DNA of 64,000 nt from Dyella telluris (GCF_014297575.1 NZ_CP060412.1:1302001-1366000); one strand, 5' to 3'. Counted from the stretch's first letter, positions 31,414 to 40,251 are shown. Program-made: numbers and translations. Notes: generated by a model from the sequence alone, not told the origin.

Positions 31414-32154
31414 ATGACATCACGACGCCCGTTCGCCGCCCGCCTTTTGCGCTCCATCATCCTGGTCGCGGTTGCCTGGCTGGCGCTCAGCTGGCTCATC
31501 GTACTGATCCTGCGGTTCGTGCCACCCTGGACGTCGGCGGTGATGATGGAGCGCCAGGTTGGCGCGCTCATCCATGGCGAGAAAGACTTCCATCTGCAGC
31601 ACCACTGGGTGCCGTGGAGCCAGGTGTCGCCGTATGTGCCGCTGGCCATGGTGGCCGGTGAGGATCAGAAATTCCCGTTTCACCACGGTTTTGACTTCGA
31701 CTCCATCCAGGACGCCGTGGACGCCGCCGACGAGGGACGTCGCTTGCGCGGCGCCAGCACCATCAGCCAGCAGACCGCCAAGAACCTGTTCCTGTGGAAC
31801 GGGCGCAGCTTCGTGCGCAAGGGGCTGGAGGCGTATTTCACCGTGCTGATCGAACTGACCTGGCCCAAGCAGCGCATCCTTGAGGTGTACATGAACATGG
31901 CGGAGCTGGGCGACGGCATTTATGGCGTGGGCGCCGCCAGCGATGCGTTCTTCCACGTGCCGCCCGCGCGGCTCAGCGCGGCCCAGGCGGCCCGCCTGGC
32001 CGCGGTGCTGCCCAGCCCCCGCCGCTTCCATGCCGACCGCCCCACCGCCTACGTGCAGAGCCGTGCGGACTGGATCCAGCAACAGATGGCACAGCTCGGC
32101 GGCCCGGGATACCTGCAGGGCAGGCAGCAGCCGCGTGACACGCGCCGCCGTTGA
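31414..32154 (+). CDS. mtgA: Monofunctional biosynthetic peptidoglycan transglycosylase
   Basis: A 246-residue inner-membrane enzyme of glycosyltransferase family 51 that polymerises lipid II into glycan strands in the periplasm. One N-terminal membrane anchor (about 12-35) precedes the catalytic domain. Catalytic signatures are EDQKFPFHHGFD (first glutamate), RGASTISQQTAKNLFL and KGLEAYFTVLIEL. No transpeptidase domain follows, which separates it from class A penicillin-binding proteins. The start at 31414 fits the membrane anchor. Confidence 0.95.
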   Translation: MTSRRPFAARLLRSIILVAVAWLALSWLIVLILRFVPPWTSAVMMERQVGALIHGEKDFHLQHHWVPWSQVSPYVPLAMVAGEDQKFPFHHGFDFDSIQDAVDAADEGRRLRGASTISQQTAKNLFLWNGRSFVRKGLEAYFTVLIELTWPKQRILEVYMNMAELGDGIYGVGAASDAFFHVPPARLSAAQAARLAAVLPSPRRFHADRPTAYVQSRADWIQQQMAQLGGPGYLQGRQQPRDTRRR

Positions 32155-32180
32155 GGCTCGCCCGACACCGACGCATGCAC

Positions 32181-32186
32181 TAGCAT
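32181..32186 (+). promoter_or_regulatory. Possible -10 element (TAGCAT) of the glycosyltransferase gene
   Basis: TAGCAT, 31 bases before the ATG at 32218, fits the TAGNNT pattern found before several genes in the window. Confidence 0.3.
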
Positions 32187-32217
32187 TCGCCGTTCCATCA
32201 AGAAGCCGCTCGCGCCC

Positions 32218-33156
32218 ATGCCACGCCTCACCGTCGTCGTGCCCGCCTATAACGAAGCCGCCGTACTGGAGATTTTCCACGCGCGGCTGGGAAGCGTGCT
32301 GGCCGAGCTCCCGCTGGACTGCGACGTGCTCTACATCGATGACGGCAGCAGCGACACCACCTGGGAGCTGATTGGCGCATTAGCCGCAAGAGACAGCCGC
32401 ATTGGCGCGCTCAAACTGTCGCGCAACTTCGGCAAGGAGGCTGCGCTCACCGCAGGCCTGGACCATGTCGATGCCGATGCGGCCGTGGTCATCGATGCCG
32501 ATCTGCAGGACCCGCCGGAACTGATTCCCGCCCTGGTCGAACGCTGGCGCGAGGGCTTCGACGTGGTCTACGCCACCCGCTCTGCACGCGAGGGCGAAAC
32601 CGGCTTCAAGAAGTTCACTTCCGCCCTGTTCTACCGGAGCATGGAGCGCGTCTCGGACACGCGCCTGCCCCGCGACACCGGTGACTTCCGGCTACTGTCC
32701 CGCCGCGCACTGGACGCCTTGCACCAGCTGCGCGAGCGCCAGCGCTTCATGAAAGGCCTGTTCACCTGGATCGGTTACCGCCAGACGGCCGTCCATTACC
32801 TGCGCGAACCGCGCCAGGCGGGCGTGACCAAGTGGAATTACTGGCGGCTGCTGCAGCTGGCCATCGAGGGTTTCACCTCCTTCTCCACGGCGCCGCTGCG
32901 ACTCGCCACCTGGGTGGGCATGGCGGCATCGCTGCTGGCCTTTCTGTTCGGGATCTGGGTGTTCGGCAAAGCCTTGCTGTTCGGCGACGTGGTGCACGGC
33001 TACCCGTCGCTGATGGTGGTGATCCTGTTCATGGGCGGCGTGCAGATGCTGGCCCTGGGCGTGATCGGCGAGTACCTGGGACGCAACTACGCCGAGAGCA
33101 AGCAGCGGCCGCTGTACTTCATCGAGGAAAAACGCACGCCCCGCGCGCGCTCCTGA
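32218..33156 (+). CDS. Family 2 glycosyltransferase, GtrB/DPM1 type
   Basis: A 312-residue membrane-bound enzyme that most likely moves a sugar from a nucleotide donor to undecaprenyl phosphate. The catalytic domain (1-225) has VVVPAYNEA, IDDGSSD, DADLQDPPE (DxD region) and the acceptor-side RDTGDFRLLSRRAL. Two C-terminal membrane helices (about 232-255 and 267-290) are characteristic of GtrB and ArnC relatives. Such enzymes feed O-antigen glucosylation or lipid A modification; no GtrA flippase or GtrC partner is next to it, so the pathway is open. Confidence 0.88.
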   Translation: MPRLTVVVPAYNEAAVLEIFHARLGSVLAELPLDCDVLYIDDGSSDTTWELIGALAARDSRIGALKLSRNFGKEAALTAGLDHVDADAAVVIDADLQDPPELIPALVERWREGFDVVYATRSAREGETGFKKFTSALFYRSMERVSDTRLPRDTGDFRLLSRRALDALHQLRERQRFMKGLFTWIGYRQTAVHYLREPRQAGVTKWNYWRLLQLAIEGFTSFSTAPLRLATWVGMAASLLAFLFGIWVFGKALLFGDVVHGYPSLMVVILFMGGVQMLALGVIGEYLGRNYAESKQRPLYFIEEKRTPRARS

Positions 33157-33211
33157 GGGCTGCCCTGCCCGCGCTTCACGCCGGGCCAACACCACGTCCC
33201 CACGGCGGCGC

Positions 33212-33217
33212 TAGACT
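33212..33217 (+). promoter_or_regulatory. Possible -10 element (TAGACT) of the CBS gene
   Basis: TAGACT, 43 bases before the start at 33260, in an otherwise GC-rich gap. No clear -35. Confidence 0.35.
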
Positions 33218-33259
33218 CTTTCCATGCGGCCGGATGGCGGCCTCCCGAGAGGTGCAAGC

Positions 33260-33688
33260 ATGCGACAGGTCAAGCATTTGCTGGAAGGCAAGGGCACCGA
33301 CATCTTCAGCATCGCACCGGACGCGCCCGTACTCGAAGCGATCAAGCACATGGCGGAGCGACGTGTCGGCGCGCTGCTGGTGATGCGCGGCGAACGGCTG
33401 GTCGGCATCGTTTCCGAGCGTGACTACGCGCGGAAAGTGATCCTGCAGGGTCGCTCCTCCGCGCAAACCGCGGTCTCCGAAATCATGAGCAGCCCGGCGC
33501 TCACCGTGGGGCCGGATACCGACGTGTTCGACTGCATGCGCCTGTGCACCGACAGCCGTATCCGCCACCTGCCCGTGGTCAGCGGCGATCGCGTGGTCGG
33601 CGTGATTTCGATCGGCGACCTGGTGAAGGAAGTGATCGACGCCCAGGCCGAACAGATCGAACAGCTGCAGCGTTACATCACCAGCTGA
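33260..33688 (+). CDS. CBS domain pair protein
   Basis: A 142-residue soluble protein made of two CBS motifs in tandem (about 8-65 and 75-132; VGIVSERDYARKV and VGVISIGDLVKEV are the corresponding ends). CBS pairs bind adenine nucleotides such as AMP, ATP or SAM, and usually regulate a partner enzyme or channel. No partner domain is fused, so its target is unknown. ATG at 33260 has GAGAGG upstream. It converges with the transporter gene with three bases between the stop codons. Confidence 0.88.
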   Translation: MRQVKHLLEGKGTDIFSIAPDAPVLEAIKHMAERRVGALLVMRGERLVGIVSERDYARKVILQGRSSAQTAVSEIMSSPALTVGPDTDVFDCMRLCTDSRIRHLPVVSGDRVVGVISIGDLVKEVIDAQAEQIEQLQRYITS

Positions 33689-33691
33689 GCG

Positions 33692-35008
33692 TCAGGCCTC
33701 GGCCGGGTTTGACGGGTGTGCCGACGCTTTGGCGACCTGCTGCTCTGGCAGCAGGTCGGGTGAGCGGGCTGCGCGCGCCGCCACCCAGGTAGCCAGCGCG
33801 GACACGCCCGCGCCGATGCCTGCCATGCCGGTGGCGGCCACGCCCAGCGTGCCCAGCAGGCTCACGCCACTGGTGACCAGCACGTCGCCAAAGCGCCAGA
33901 TGGCCGTCTCCACGAAGTTCTTGCCCTTGTAGCGCGTTTCGCGCGGCACCCGGGTGTACAACGCATCCACCGCGGGCTTGGTCATGCCGTAGGCGAAGCC
34001 GCGCGAGCCCACCATCATGATCGAAAGCATCGGCACCACCAGGCCGAGCAGGTTCACGTTGCCGATGCCAAGCACGACCACGAGCAACAGCAGTACGAAA
34101 TTGACCAGCGAAGGGACCACCAGCGCCGCTCCCGCGCCCTTGCGGATCAGCAACCAGCGCGTGAGCGTGAGCTGCAGCACGACGCCCAGCAGGTTCGCCG
34201 CAAGGTCCAGGTCGTTGTAGAACGAGGTACGCGCGATGCGATCGGGAATGTGCGCCTTGGTGTAGTCGGCCATCAGGGCGTAGGCCAGCGTACCGATGCC
34301 ATCGCCCAGCACCATCAGGATGGCCATGTAACGCAGGAACGGGCGCGTCCACAGCTCCTTGATGCCGGCCCAGAGCGAACCACCGATAACCTCGCCGTCA
34401 CGCGCCTCGGCGCGGCAATCGTGTCGCGACGACAGGTTCAGCAACAGGACCAGTGCGAACACCAGCGCCGCCGCCGAGACCACCAGCAAGGCCGCCACGC
34501 CAATCACCTGCACCAGTGCCTTGGTCACCAGCGGACCGAAGATGGCACCGGCCATGCCGCCCAACGCAATCAACGGGAAGATGCGCCGCGCCTGCACGCT
34601 CTGGAAGATGTCGGCCATGAAACTCCAGAACAGCGACACCACGAACAGGTTGAACACGCTGACCCAGATGAAGAACCCCACGCCGAGCGCACGCGCGCCG
34701 ATGCGGTCCTGCGCCATGAAAGCCGGCACGAAGGCCAGCAGGCAGGCCACGAAAAAGCTGTAGCTCCAGCCCAGCAGGCGCCTGCGCGGAAAGTGCGACA
34801 CCAGCGCACCGAACACCGGCGTCAGCAGCAGCATCACGCCGAACGTGCTGGCGTAGAACAAAGGAAGCGATTGGGAACCGACGGCGCCGCTGAGCTGGTC
34901 GCGCACAGGCCGGATGATGTAGTAAGCCGTCATCACGAAGAAAAAGGCCACCGCAGAAAGAATCGATGCGAGGCCTTCGTTCGCTGCGGCAGGTCGGGGG
35001 GTATTCAC
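33692..35008 (-). CDS. Twelve-helix membrane transporter (MFS / NTP-carrier-like)
   Basis: A 438-residue polytopic inner-membrane protein with about twelve hydrophobic segments. The N-terminal part (AYYIIRPVRDQLSGAVG) and the central loops resemble proteins placed near the ATP/ADP-translocase-like branch, often annotated simply as MFS transporters. Substrate cannot be named. An in-frame ATG exists at 35044. The GTG at 35008 is preferred because a -10-like TAGTCT (35040-35035) lies between them and GGAAA precedes the GTG, but this is not certain. Divergent from the GMC oxidoreductase gene. Confidence 0.8.
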   Translation of the reverse strand: MNTPRPAAANEGLASILSAVAFFFVMTAYYIIRPVRDQLSGAVGSQSLPLFYASTFGVMLLLTPVFGALVSHFPRRRLLGWSYSFFVACLLAFVPAFMAQDRIGARALGVGFFIWVSVFNLFVVSLFWSFMADIFQSVQARRIFPLIALGGMAGAIFGPLVTKALVQVIGVAALLVVSAAALVFALVLLLNLSSRHDCRAEARDGEVIGGSLWAGIKELWTRPFLRYMAILMVLGDGIGTLAYALMADYTKAHIPDRIARTSFYNDLDLAANLLGVVLQLTLTRWLLIRKGAGAALVVPSLVNFVLLLLVVVLGIGNVNLLGLVVPMLSIMMVGSRGFAYGMTKPAVDALYTRVPRETRYKGKNFVETAIWRFGDVLVTSGVSLLGTLGVAATGMAGIGAGVSALATWVAARAARSPDLLPEQQVAKASAHPSNPAEA

Positions 35009-35034
35009 CGGCGTTTCCAGCGTGGGTCCGGTAC

Positions 35035-35040
35035 AGACTA
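35035..35040 (-). promoter_or_regulatory. Possible -10 element (TAGTCT) of the transporter gene
   Basis: TAGTCT on the minus strand, 26 bases before the GTG at 35008. If used, transcription begins downstream of the ATG at 35044. Confidence 0.3.
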
Positions 35041-35076
35041 GCATGCCGGTATGACGGGCAAGGATCAGGGGGCGAG

Positions 35077-36681
35077 GTGATCTACGACTACATCATCGTG
35101 GGCGCGGGTTCGGCAGGTTGCGTGCTGGCCAACCGCCTCAGTGCCGACGGTACGAAGCGCGTGTTGTTGCTGGAGGCCGGTCCATCGGACTGGCATCCGT
35201 TGATCCACATGCCCGCCGGCATCGCACGCCTGGCCAACAACCGCCGCCTCAACTGGAGTTACCGCACCGAGCCGGAGGCCCAGTTGAACGGGCGCACCTT
35301 GTGGTGGCCGCGCGGCAAGACCCTGGGTGGCTCCAGCTCGATCAACGCCATGTGCTACATCCGCGGTGTGGCCGGCGACTATGACCGCTGGGCGGAAGCC
35401 ACCGGCGACGCGCGCTGGTCGTGGGAAAACGTACTGCCATGGTTCCGGCGCAGCGAGGACCAGGCGCGTGGCACCAGTGAACTTCACGGCAGCGGCGGGC
35501 CGCTGGGCGTCAGTGATCTGCGCTATCACAACCGCTTGTCCGAGGTGTTCATCGACAGCGCGATCACCGCGGGCTTGCCGCGTAACGACGATTTCAACGG
35601 TCCAAGCCAGGCCGGCTTTGGCTTCTATCAGGTAACCCAGCGCAACGGTGCGCGCTGCTCAACCGCCGTGGCCTATCTGCGGCCGGTACGCGAGCGCAGC
35701 AATCTCGAGATTCGCACGGGCGCACTGGTGGCGCGCGTGGTCATCGAACGCGGCCGCGCCCTCGGCGTGCAGCTGCAGGGCAGCAAGACCGTCATCGAAG
35801 CGGGCGATGTCATCCTGGCCGGTGGCGCGGTGAATACGCCGCAGGTGCTGATGCTGTCTGGCGTGGGGCCGGCCGATCACCTGCGCGAACACGGCATCGG
35901 CGTGCAAGTCGACCAACCGGAGATCGGTGCGAACCTGCAGGATCACCTGGACATCTGCACGCTGGACGGCAGCACGCAGAAGATCACGTACGACCATCTC
36001 AACGAGCTGGCTGCTGGCTGGCGCTTCCTGCGTCATCGCGAAGGGCCGGGCACCTCCAACGTCGCCGAAGCCGGCGGTTTCGTGCGCAGCCGGCTCGCCA
36101 CCGACGAACGCTGCGACCTGCAGTTCCATTTCGTGCCGGCGCTGCTCGACGACCATGGCCGGCACCGCCTGCCCGGCTACGGATACACCGTGCACGCGTG
36201 CTACCTGCATCCGCGCAGCCGGGGCCAGCTGCGGCTGCGCTCGGCCAACCCCGCCCAACCTATCGCCATCCATGCCAACTACCTGAGCGATGCGGAAGGG
36301 CACGACCTGCAGCGCATGATCGAAGGCGCGCGGCTGTCGCGCGACATCCTCTCGCAGCCGGGCTTCGCTCCCTTCCGCGGCAAGCCGGTGTTCCCGGAGC
36401 AGGCGATCACCAGCGACGCGAAGTACGCCGCGTTCATCCGGCGGAAAGCCGAAACGATCTATCACCCGGTCGGCACCTGTCGCATGGGTAAGGATGCGAA
36501 CTCGCCGCTGAACAGCGAGATGTGTGTCCGCGGCCTTGAGAACCTGCGTGTGGTGGACGCATCAGTGATGCCCAGCCTGCCCAGCGGCAACACCAATGCG
36601 CCCGTCATCATGATTGCCGAGCGCGCCAGCGAGCTGATCCTGAACGGAAACAAGCCCGCGGCCCGCCGATCTTCGGATTAG
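35077..36681 (+). CDS. GMC family FAD oxidoreductase (choline dehydrogenase-like)
   Basis: A 534-residue flavoprotein of the glucose-methanol-choline family. The ADP-binding fold is at the very start (YDYIIVGAGSAGCVLANRL). The first GMC signature is around GGSSSINAMCYIRG and the second around GGAVNTPQVLMLSGVG. The catalytic histidine region is YHPVGTCRMG, with an asparagine in GNTNAP. The substrate is some alcohol; choline dehydrogenase itself cannot be claimed because no betaine genes are near. The GTG start at 35077 is chosen because AGGGGG lies upstream and the flavin motif must be near the N-terminus. Confidence 0.88.
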   Translation: MIYDYIIVGAGSAGCVLANRLSADGTKRVLLLEAGPSDWHPLIHMPAGIARLANNRRLNWSYRTEPEAQLNGRTLWWPRGKTLGGSSSINAMCYIRGVAGDYDRWAEATGDARWSWENVLPWFRRSEDQARGTSELHGSGGPLGVSDLRYHNRLSEVFIDSAITAGLPRNDDFNGPSQAGFGFYQVTQRNGARCSTAVAYLRPVRERSNLEIRTGALVARVVIERGRALGVQLQGSKTVIEAGDVILAGGAVNTPQVLMLSGVGPADHLREHGIGVQVDQPEIGANLQDHLDICTLDGSTQKITYDHLNELAAGWRFLRHREGPGTSNVAEAGGFVRSRLATDERCDLQFHFVPALLDDHGRHRLPGYGYTVHACYLHPRSRGQLRLRSANPAQPIAIHANYLSDAEGHDLQRMIEGARLSRDILSQPGFAPFRGKPVFPEQAITSDAKYAAFIRRKAETIYHPVGTCRMGKDANSPLNSEMCVRGLENLRVVDASVMPSLPSGNTNAPVIMIAERASELILNGNKPAARRSSD

Positions 36682-36838
36682 CGTCCATCCACCGTCCGGA
36701 CAGCGGATTTTCAACCGCCCCTGCGTTACTCTCGGCCGGTCGTCATGGATGAACCCGGCTCGCACGACCCAAGGCCCGGCTCTTTCCGAGCTGTTTTTCG
36801 ACCAGGTGTCCCATCGACGCCCATCACTATCGAACAGC

Positions 36839-38143
36839 ATGACGTTTCGCACGCTTCCACTGCTCATCGCCGCCACGCTGGCCTTCGCCGGTACGACATC
36901 GCTCGTGCGCGCGGCCACCCCGACGAACGAAGCCAGTGTCCCCACATCATCGCAAGGCGTGCCCGCCGATCGCATGAAGGACACCCTCGCCGCCTATCAG
37001 CAATGGCTGGATCGGCTTGACCAGCGCAACGCCGTCGCGGGCCTGGCCACCGCCGTGGTGGCCGACAACAAGGTGGTGTTCGAGGGCACCATCGGTTATG
37101 CCGACGCCGCCACGCGCGAGCCGGTCACGCCCGAGACGGTGTTTCGCCTGGCCTCCCTGTCCAAGGCCTTCGCCACCGCGCTTACCGGCGTGCTGGTGAA
37201 CGACGGCAAGCTCTCCTGGGATACCAAGCTGGTCTCGGTGCTGCCCTTCTTCCGGCTCAAGAGCGACAGCGCCGCAGAACACGCCACGGTGCGCGACATC
37301 CTCGGCCAGCGTCTGGGCCTGCCCAAGAACACCTACGACAACATGCTCGAAGAGAACGTGTCGTACGAAGAACTGGCGCGCCGCCTGGATGAGGTCACGC
37401 TGACCTGCGATGTCGGTCAGTGTTACGGCTACCAGAACATCGCCTTCAGCCTGATCGGCGACGTGGTCTACGCGCAGACCGGCGACTTCTTCACACGCCA
37501 GGTCGACAAGAACATCTTTTTTCCGCTGGGCATGAAAACGGCCAGCTACGGTCGCGAGGGGCTCGAGGCCAGCAAGAGCTGGGCGCACCCGCATCGACCC
37601 AGCGGCAACGGCTGGATTCCGTTCGAACCCAAGGAAGCGTATTACCGCGTGGCTCCTGCCGCCGGCGTCAACGCCAGCCTCAAGGACATGGAGCAGTGGC
37701 TGATCGCACAGATGGGCGGGCGACCCGACGTGCTGCCGCCAGCGCTGCTGGCCACGCTGCACGCGCCCGAGGTGGCCACGCCCGTGGAGATGCATTCCGC
37801 ACCCTGGCGACGCGCGCGCCTTGAGGACGCCTCGTATGCCCTGGGCTGGCGCGTGTTCGACTACGAGGGTGAAACCTTGATCTTCCACGCGGGAGCCGTC
37901 GAGGGTTATCGCACCATGATCGGCTTCCTGCCGAAATACCACGTCGGCATGGTGATGATGTGGAATTCCGCCGATCCCCTGCCCGCCGGCCTGCTACCCA
38001 TGGTGTTCGACAGCCTGCTCGGCCTGCCGCACGTGGACTGGGCCGGCATCGAAAGCGACGCGCCCACCACGCACACCACTGCCAAGGGCAAGGCGCGCCA
38101 CAAGGGCAAGACCGCCGCCACCACCAGCAACGGCACCAACTGA
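36839..38143 (+). CDS. Serine hydrolase of the beta-lactamase / class C family
   Basis: A 434-residue exported protein with a Sec signal peptide (MTFRTLPLLIAATLAFAG..., cleavage near residue 28). It carries the penicillin-recognising fold motifs in order: SLSK (SxxK nucleophile), YQN (YxN) in GYQNIAFSL, and HAG (HxG) in IFHAGAVEGY. It could be an esterase, D-aminopeptidase or low-activity beta-lactamase; AmpC-level similarity is not evident. The C-terminus carries a hydrophilic tail rich in Thr, Lys and His (TTHTTAKGKARHKGK), unusual for the family. ATG 36839 is fixed by the signal peptide. Confidence 0.85.
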   Translation: MTFRTLPLLIAATLAFAGTTSLVRAATPTNEASVPTSSQGVPADRMKDTLAAYQQWLDRLDQRNAVAGLATAVVADNKVVFEGTIGYADAATREPVTPETVFRLASLSKAFATALTGVLVNDGKLSWDTKLVSVLPFFRLKSDSAAEHATVRDILGQRLGLPKNTYDNMLEENVSYEELARRLDEVTLTCDVGQCYGYQNIAFSLIGDVVYAQTGDFFTRQVDKNIFFPLGMKTASYGREGLEASKSWAHPHRPSGNGWIPFEPKEAYYRVAPAAGVNASLKDMEQWLIAQMGGRPDVLPPALLATLHAPEVATPVEMHSAPWRRARLEDASYALGWRVFDYEGETLIFHAGAVEGYRTMIGFLPKYHVGMVMMWNSADPLPAGLLPMVFDSLLGLPHVDWAGIESDAPTTHTTAKGKARHKGKTAATTSNGTN

Positions 38144-38158
38144 GTACCGCTCAAACGA

Positions 38159-38186
38159 AAGCGCCGCAGGAAACCCTGCGGCGCTT
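38159..38186. terminator. Hairpin terminator between convergent genes
   Basis: AAGCGCCGCAGG / CCTGCGGCGCTT with a four-base loop lies between the serine hydrolase gene and the TonB-like gene. The T tail is short in both directions. Confidence 0.6.
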
Positions 38187-38227
38187 GTGCGTTGCATGGT
38201 CCTGCCGCCGCAGCGGCAGGACGTCCG

Positions 38228-39271
38228 TCAATTGAGCTTGAAGACGATGCGGCGCTTGTCCTGCGACGGAACCGGATTGCCGTCCTGCGTCGCCGGCTGG
38301 AACTTCCAGCGGCTCACCGCCTCCGTGGCAGCGCGGTCGAACACATGGCGCGGCTCGGCATCCACCACCTTCACGTCGTCCACCGTGCCTTCCGGCGTGA
38401 TGGTGAAGGTCACCTCCACCCAGCCTTCCTGGTTCGCACGGACGGCGGTAGTGGGATAGCGCGGAGCCACATTGCGCAACAGCACCGCCGGATGCGTACC
38501 ACCGGCGCTAGCCGCCGCCGTATTGCTGGCTGTGGCTGCCGTGGACGCCGCCTGCTGCTGGCGGGATGCTTCGCTGGCCTGTTGCTGCTGGCTGGCACGT
38601 GCCTGCGCCGCACGCTGGTCAGCCAGCGCCTTCTGCTGCGCTTCGGCCGCGAGGCGATCGGATTCAGCCTTGTCGGACACCGCCTTCTGCGCCGCCAGTT
38701 GCTGCTGCTTTTCCTTGTCCGAAGCCAGCTGCTGCTCACGATCCAGCAGCTTGCGCTGGGCATCGAGCTTGGAACGCAGGATGGTCAGCGTGTAGTTGGC
38801 AGGGTCGGCCCTCGCCAACAGGTCGATCTGGCGCTGGGCTTCGTTGAAGTCGCGCTGGTTGATCGCCTGCTCAGCCACGCTGGCGCCCACCGGGAAGGTT
38901 TCGCGCAGGGCGTCGGCGGCCACCTGGTTGCCCGGCTGCTTCTCCAGCACCTTCAGGTAGAACTCGAAGGCGTTGTTGCCTGCGGGCGCAAGCAGGCGCT
39001 GCTCGTTCACCGCCTTGCGGGCTTCGGCGAGCAGCTGGTTCATGCTCATGGCCGCCACGTTGACCGGCGGTGGCGGCGCTTCGGCACCGACCTTCACCGG
39101 TGTCGACGGGTGCGCGCCGAGGTCGGCCGCGACCATGTCCATGTGCGGCTTGATGATGAGGAACCAGGACGCTGCGCCGAGAACGGCGATCACAGCGACA
39201 ATGGCAATGGCAGCGGGCCGAATGGCCCCACGCGCGTGACGACGCACGTGATGTTTGTATCGGGTATCCAT
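38228..39271 (-). CDS. TonB-family energy transducer-like protein
   Basis: A 347-residue inner-membrane protein with one anchor (about 19-40), a proline patch (PPPPVNVAAM), a helical region of TPR character (about 75-160), a long Gln/Ala/Lys coiled coil (about 165-245) and a C-terminal TonB domain (about 260-347). The TonB domain contains PRYPTTAVRANQEGWVEVTF and GTVDDVKVVDAEP. Classical TonB lacks the central coiled coil, so this is a variant transducer; exbB and exbD are not next to it. Ribosome site GGTGAG lies before the ATG. Confidence 0.85.
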   Translation of the reverse strand: MDTRYKHHVRRHARGAIRPAAIAIVAVIAVLGAASWFLIIKPHMDMVAADLGAHPSTPVKVGAEAPPPPVNVAAMSMNQLLAEARKAVNEQRLLAPAGNNAFEFYLKVLEKQPGNQVAADALRETFPVGASVAEQAINQRDFNEAQRQIDLLARADPANYTLTILRSKLDAQRKLLDREQQLASDKEKQQQLAAQKAVSDKAESDRLAAEAQQKALADQRAAQARASQQQQASEASRQQQAASTAATASNTAAASAGGTHPAVLLRNVAPRYPTTAVRANQEGWVEVTFTITPEGTVDDVKVVDAEPRHVFDRAATEAVSRWKFQPATQDGNPVPSQDKRRIVFKLN

Positions 39272-39603
39272 GAGCTCTCACCGAGTGGCATCAGATACCC
39301 GCGCTTTTTCCCCCTGTGAATCCAGGAGCGGCAAGCCCCCCAGGCTAGCCGCGGCGCGGATGTGTGAAAGGTAACCGTAACGAAGCACTACGGCAAATCG
39401 CACGTCGCGTCGGCGACGGAGCGCACAGCTGGCCAGCTTCGCCGGATACAGGAGGGAGGCCGCGGCCGCTAGGAAATTTTCTTACCCCAGAAACGAAGCG
39501 TCCCGGCAAGGGCCGGGACGAGTCGCTCTTTCGAATGACTCTCCCCGCGCTGGGCACCGCGGGGAGAAAAGTCGTTCTTGCTGCTTCTTATTAAGAGTAA
39601 AGC
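39272..39603. other. Intergenic region with two hairpins
   Basis: 332 bases between the TonB-like gene and the 3' end of the metJ-like gene. The TonB promoter is probably TAGCCT (minus strand, 39347-39342) with a weak -35. Two strong hairpins, CGTCCCGGC/GCCGGGACG (39499-39520) and CTCCCCGCG/CGCGGGGAG (39541-39566), lie downstream of the metJ-like stop and may end its transcript, although neither has a T run directly after it. No gene is seen. Confidence 0.5.
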
Positions 39604-40194
39604 TTACTTCTTGGCCTTGGGGGCCTTGGCAACCTTCGGGGCCTTCGCAGCCTTGGTGGCCTTCACAACCTTGGCAGCGGCAGCCTTCTTCACGACGCGC
39701 TTGGCAGCAGCCTTCTTCACGACGCGCTTGGCAGCAGCCTTCTTCACAACCTTCTTGGCGACGGCCTTCTTGACCGCACGCTTCACGGCGGCCTTCTTGA
39801 CGGCGCGCTTGACAGCGGCCTTCTTCACGGCGCGCTTCACAACGGCCTTCTTCACGGCGCGCTTCACAGCGGCCTTCTTCACGGCGCGCTTCACGGCGGC
39901 CTTCTTGACCGCCTTCTTGGCGACCAGCTTCTTTGCAACGGCTTTCTTGGCAGTGGCCATAATTCGTCTCAGCTCCTCATCAGTTGGCAGTGGTTGCCCA
40001 GTAAAAGCATGCAGGAACGCCTCCACCAGCAAATCGCTGTTGGTGGCGTGCCGAAGATTGTTCACCTGACGACGGGTGCGTTCGTCAGACAGGGGCCTCA
40101 GAACGTGCAACGGAATCGAGACCGTGATCTTGCGTACTGCGCCGGCCTTTTCTCCATGCTCGATATAAGGCTTGATGAATTTCGATGTTGCCAT
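39604..40194 (-). CDS. metJ: MetJ repressor domain fused to a histone H1-like lysine-rich tail
   Basis: A 196-residue protein in two parts. Residues 1-78 are a MetJ ribbon-helix-helix domain: RKITVSIP is the DNA-contacting strand with the lysine and threonine that touch met boxes in E. coli. [17 protein letters not shown] and [13 protein letters not shown] follow, keeping the arginine, glutamate, histidine and phenylalanine equivalent to Arg42, Glu59, His63 and Phe65 of the SAM site. MetJ's last third is missing. Instead, residues 79-196 hold 42 Lys and 7 Arg, otherwise nearly all Ala and Val, and no acidic residue, like bacterial H1 homologues. The reading frame is continuous. ATG 40194 has GGAGAA upstream and a promoter ahead. 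An internal ATG (39960) begins MATAKK and might yield the tail alone. Confidence 0.9.
   Translation of the reverse strand: MATSKFIKPYIEHGEKAGAVRKITVSIPLHVLRPLSDERTRRQVNNLRHATNSDLLVEAFLHAFTGQPLPTDEELRRIMATAKKAVAKKLVAKKAVKKAAVKRAVKKAAVKRAVKKAVVKRAVKKAAVKRAVKKAAVKRAVKKAVAKKVVKKAAAKRVVKKAAAKRVVKKAAAAKVVKATKAAKAPKVAKAPKAKK
39670..39912 (-). repeat. Nine tandem 27-bp units encoding the lysine-rich tail
   Basis: The tail is built from nine consecutive nine-residue units of the form AVKKAAVKR (five near-identical copies), [18 protein letters not shown] (twice) and VVKKAAAAK. At DNA level this is a 27-bp tandem repeat. Copy number is likely to vary between strains by slippage or recombination without breaking the frame. 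Confidence 0.9.
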
Positions 40195-40222
40195 GGCACC
40201 CGTTCTCCGTGTTCCGATGCGA

Positions 40223-40251
40223 AAGCTATTCCTGAAGATTTCAACTGTCAA
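40223..40251 (-). promoter_or_regulatory. Promoter of the metJ-like gene
   Basis: TTGACA (40251-40246), 17 bases, TAGCTT (40228-40223). Transcript start near 40216, leaving a leader of about 22 bases to the ATG at 40194. The same spacing and hexamer type as the metX promoter. Confidence 0.65.

Noticed and set aside
39670..39912. Tandem 27-bp repeats considered as a CRISPR or minisatellite
   Set aside because: There are no spacers and the period equals nine codons. The repeats encode the lysine-rich tail in frame.
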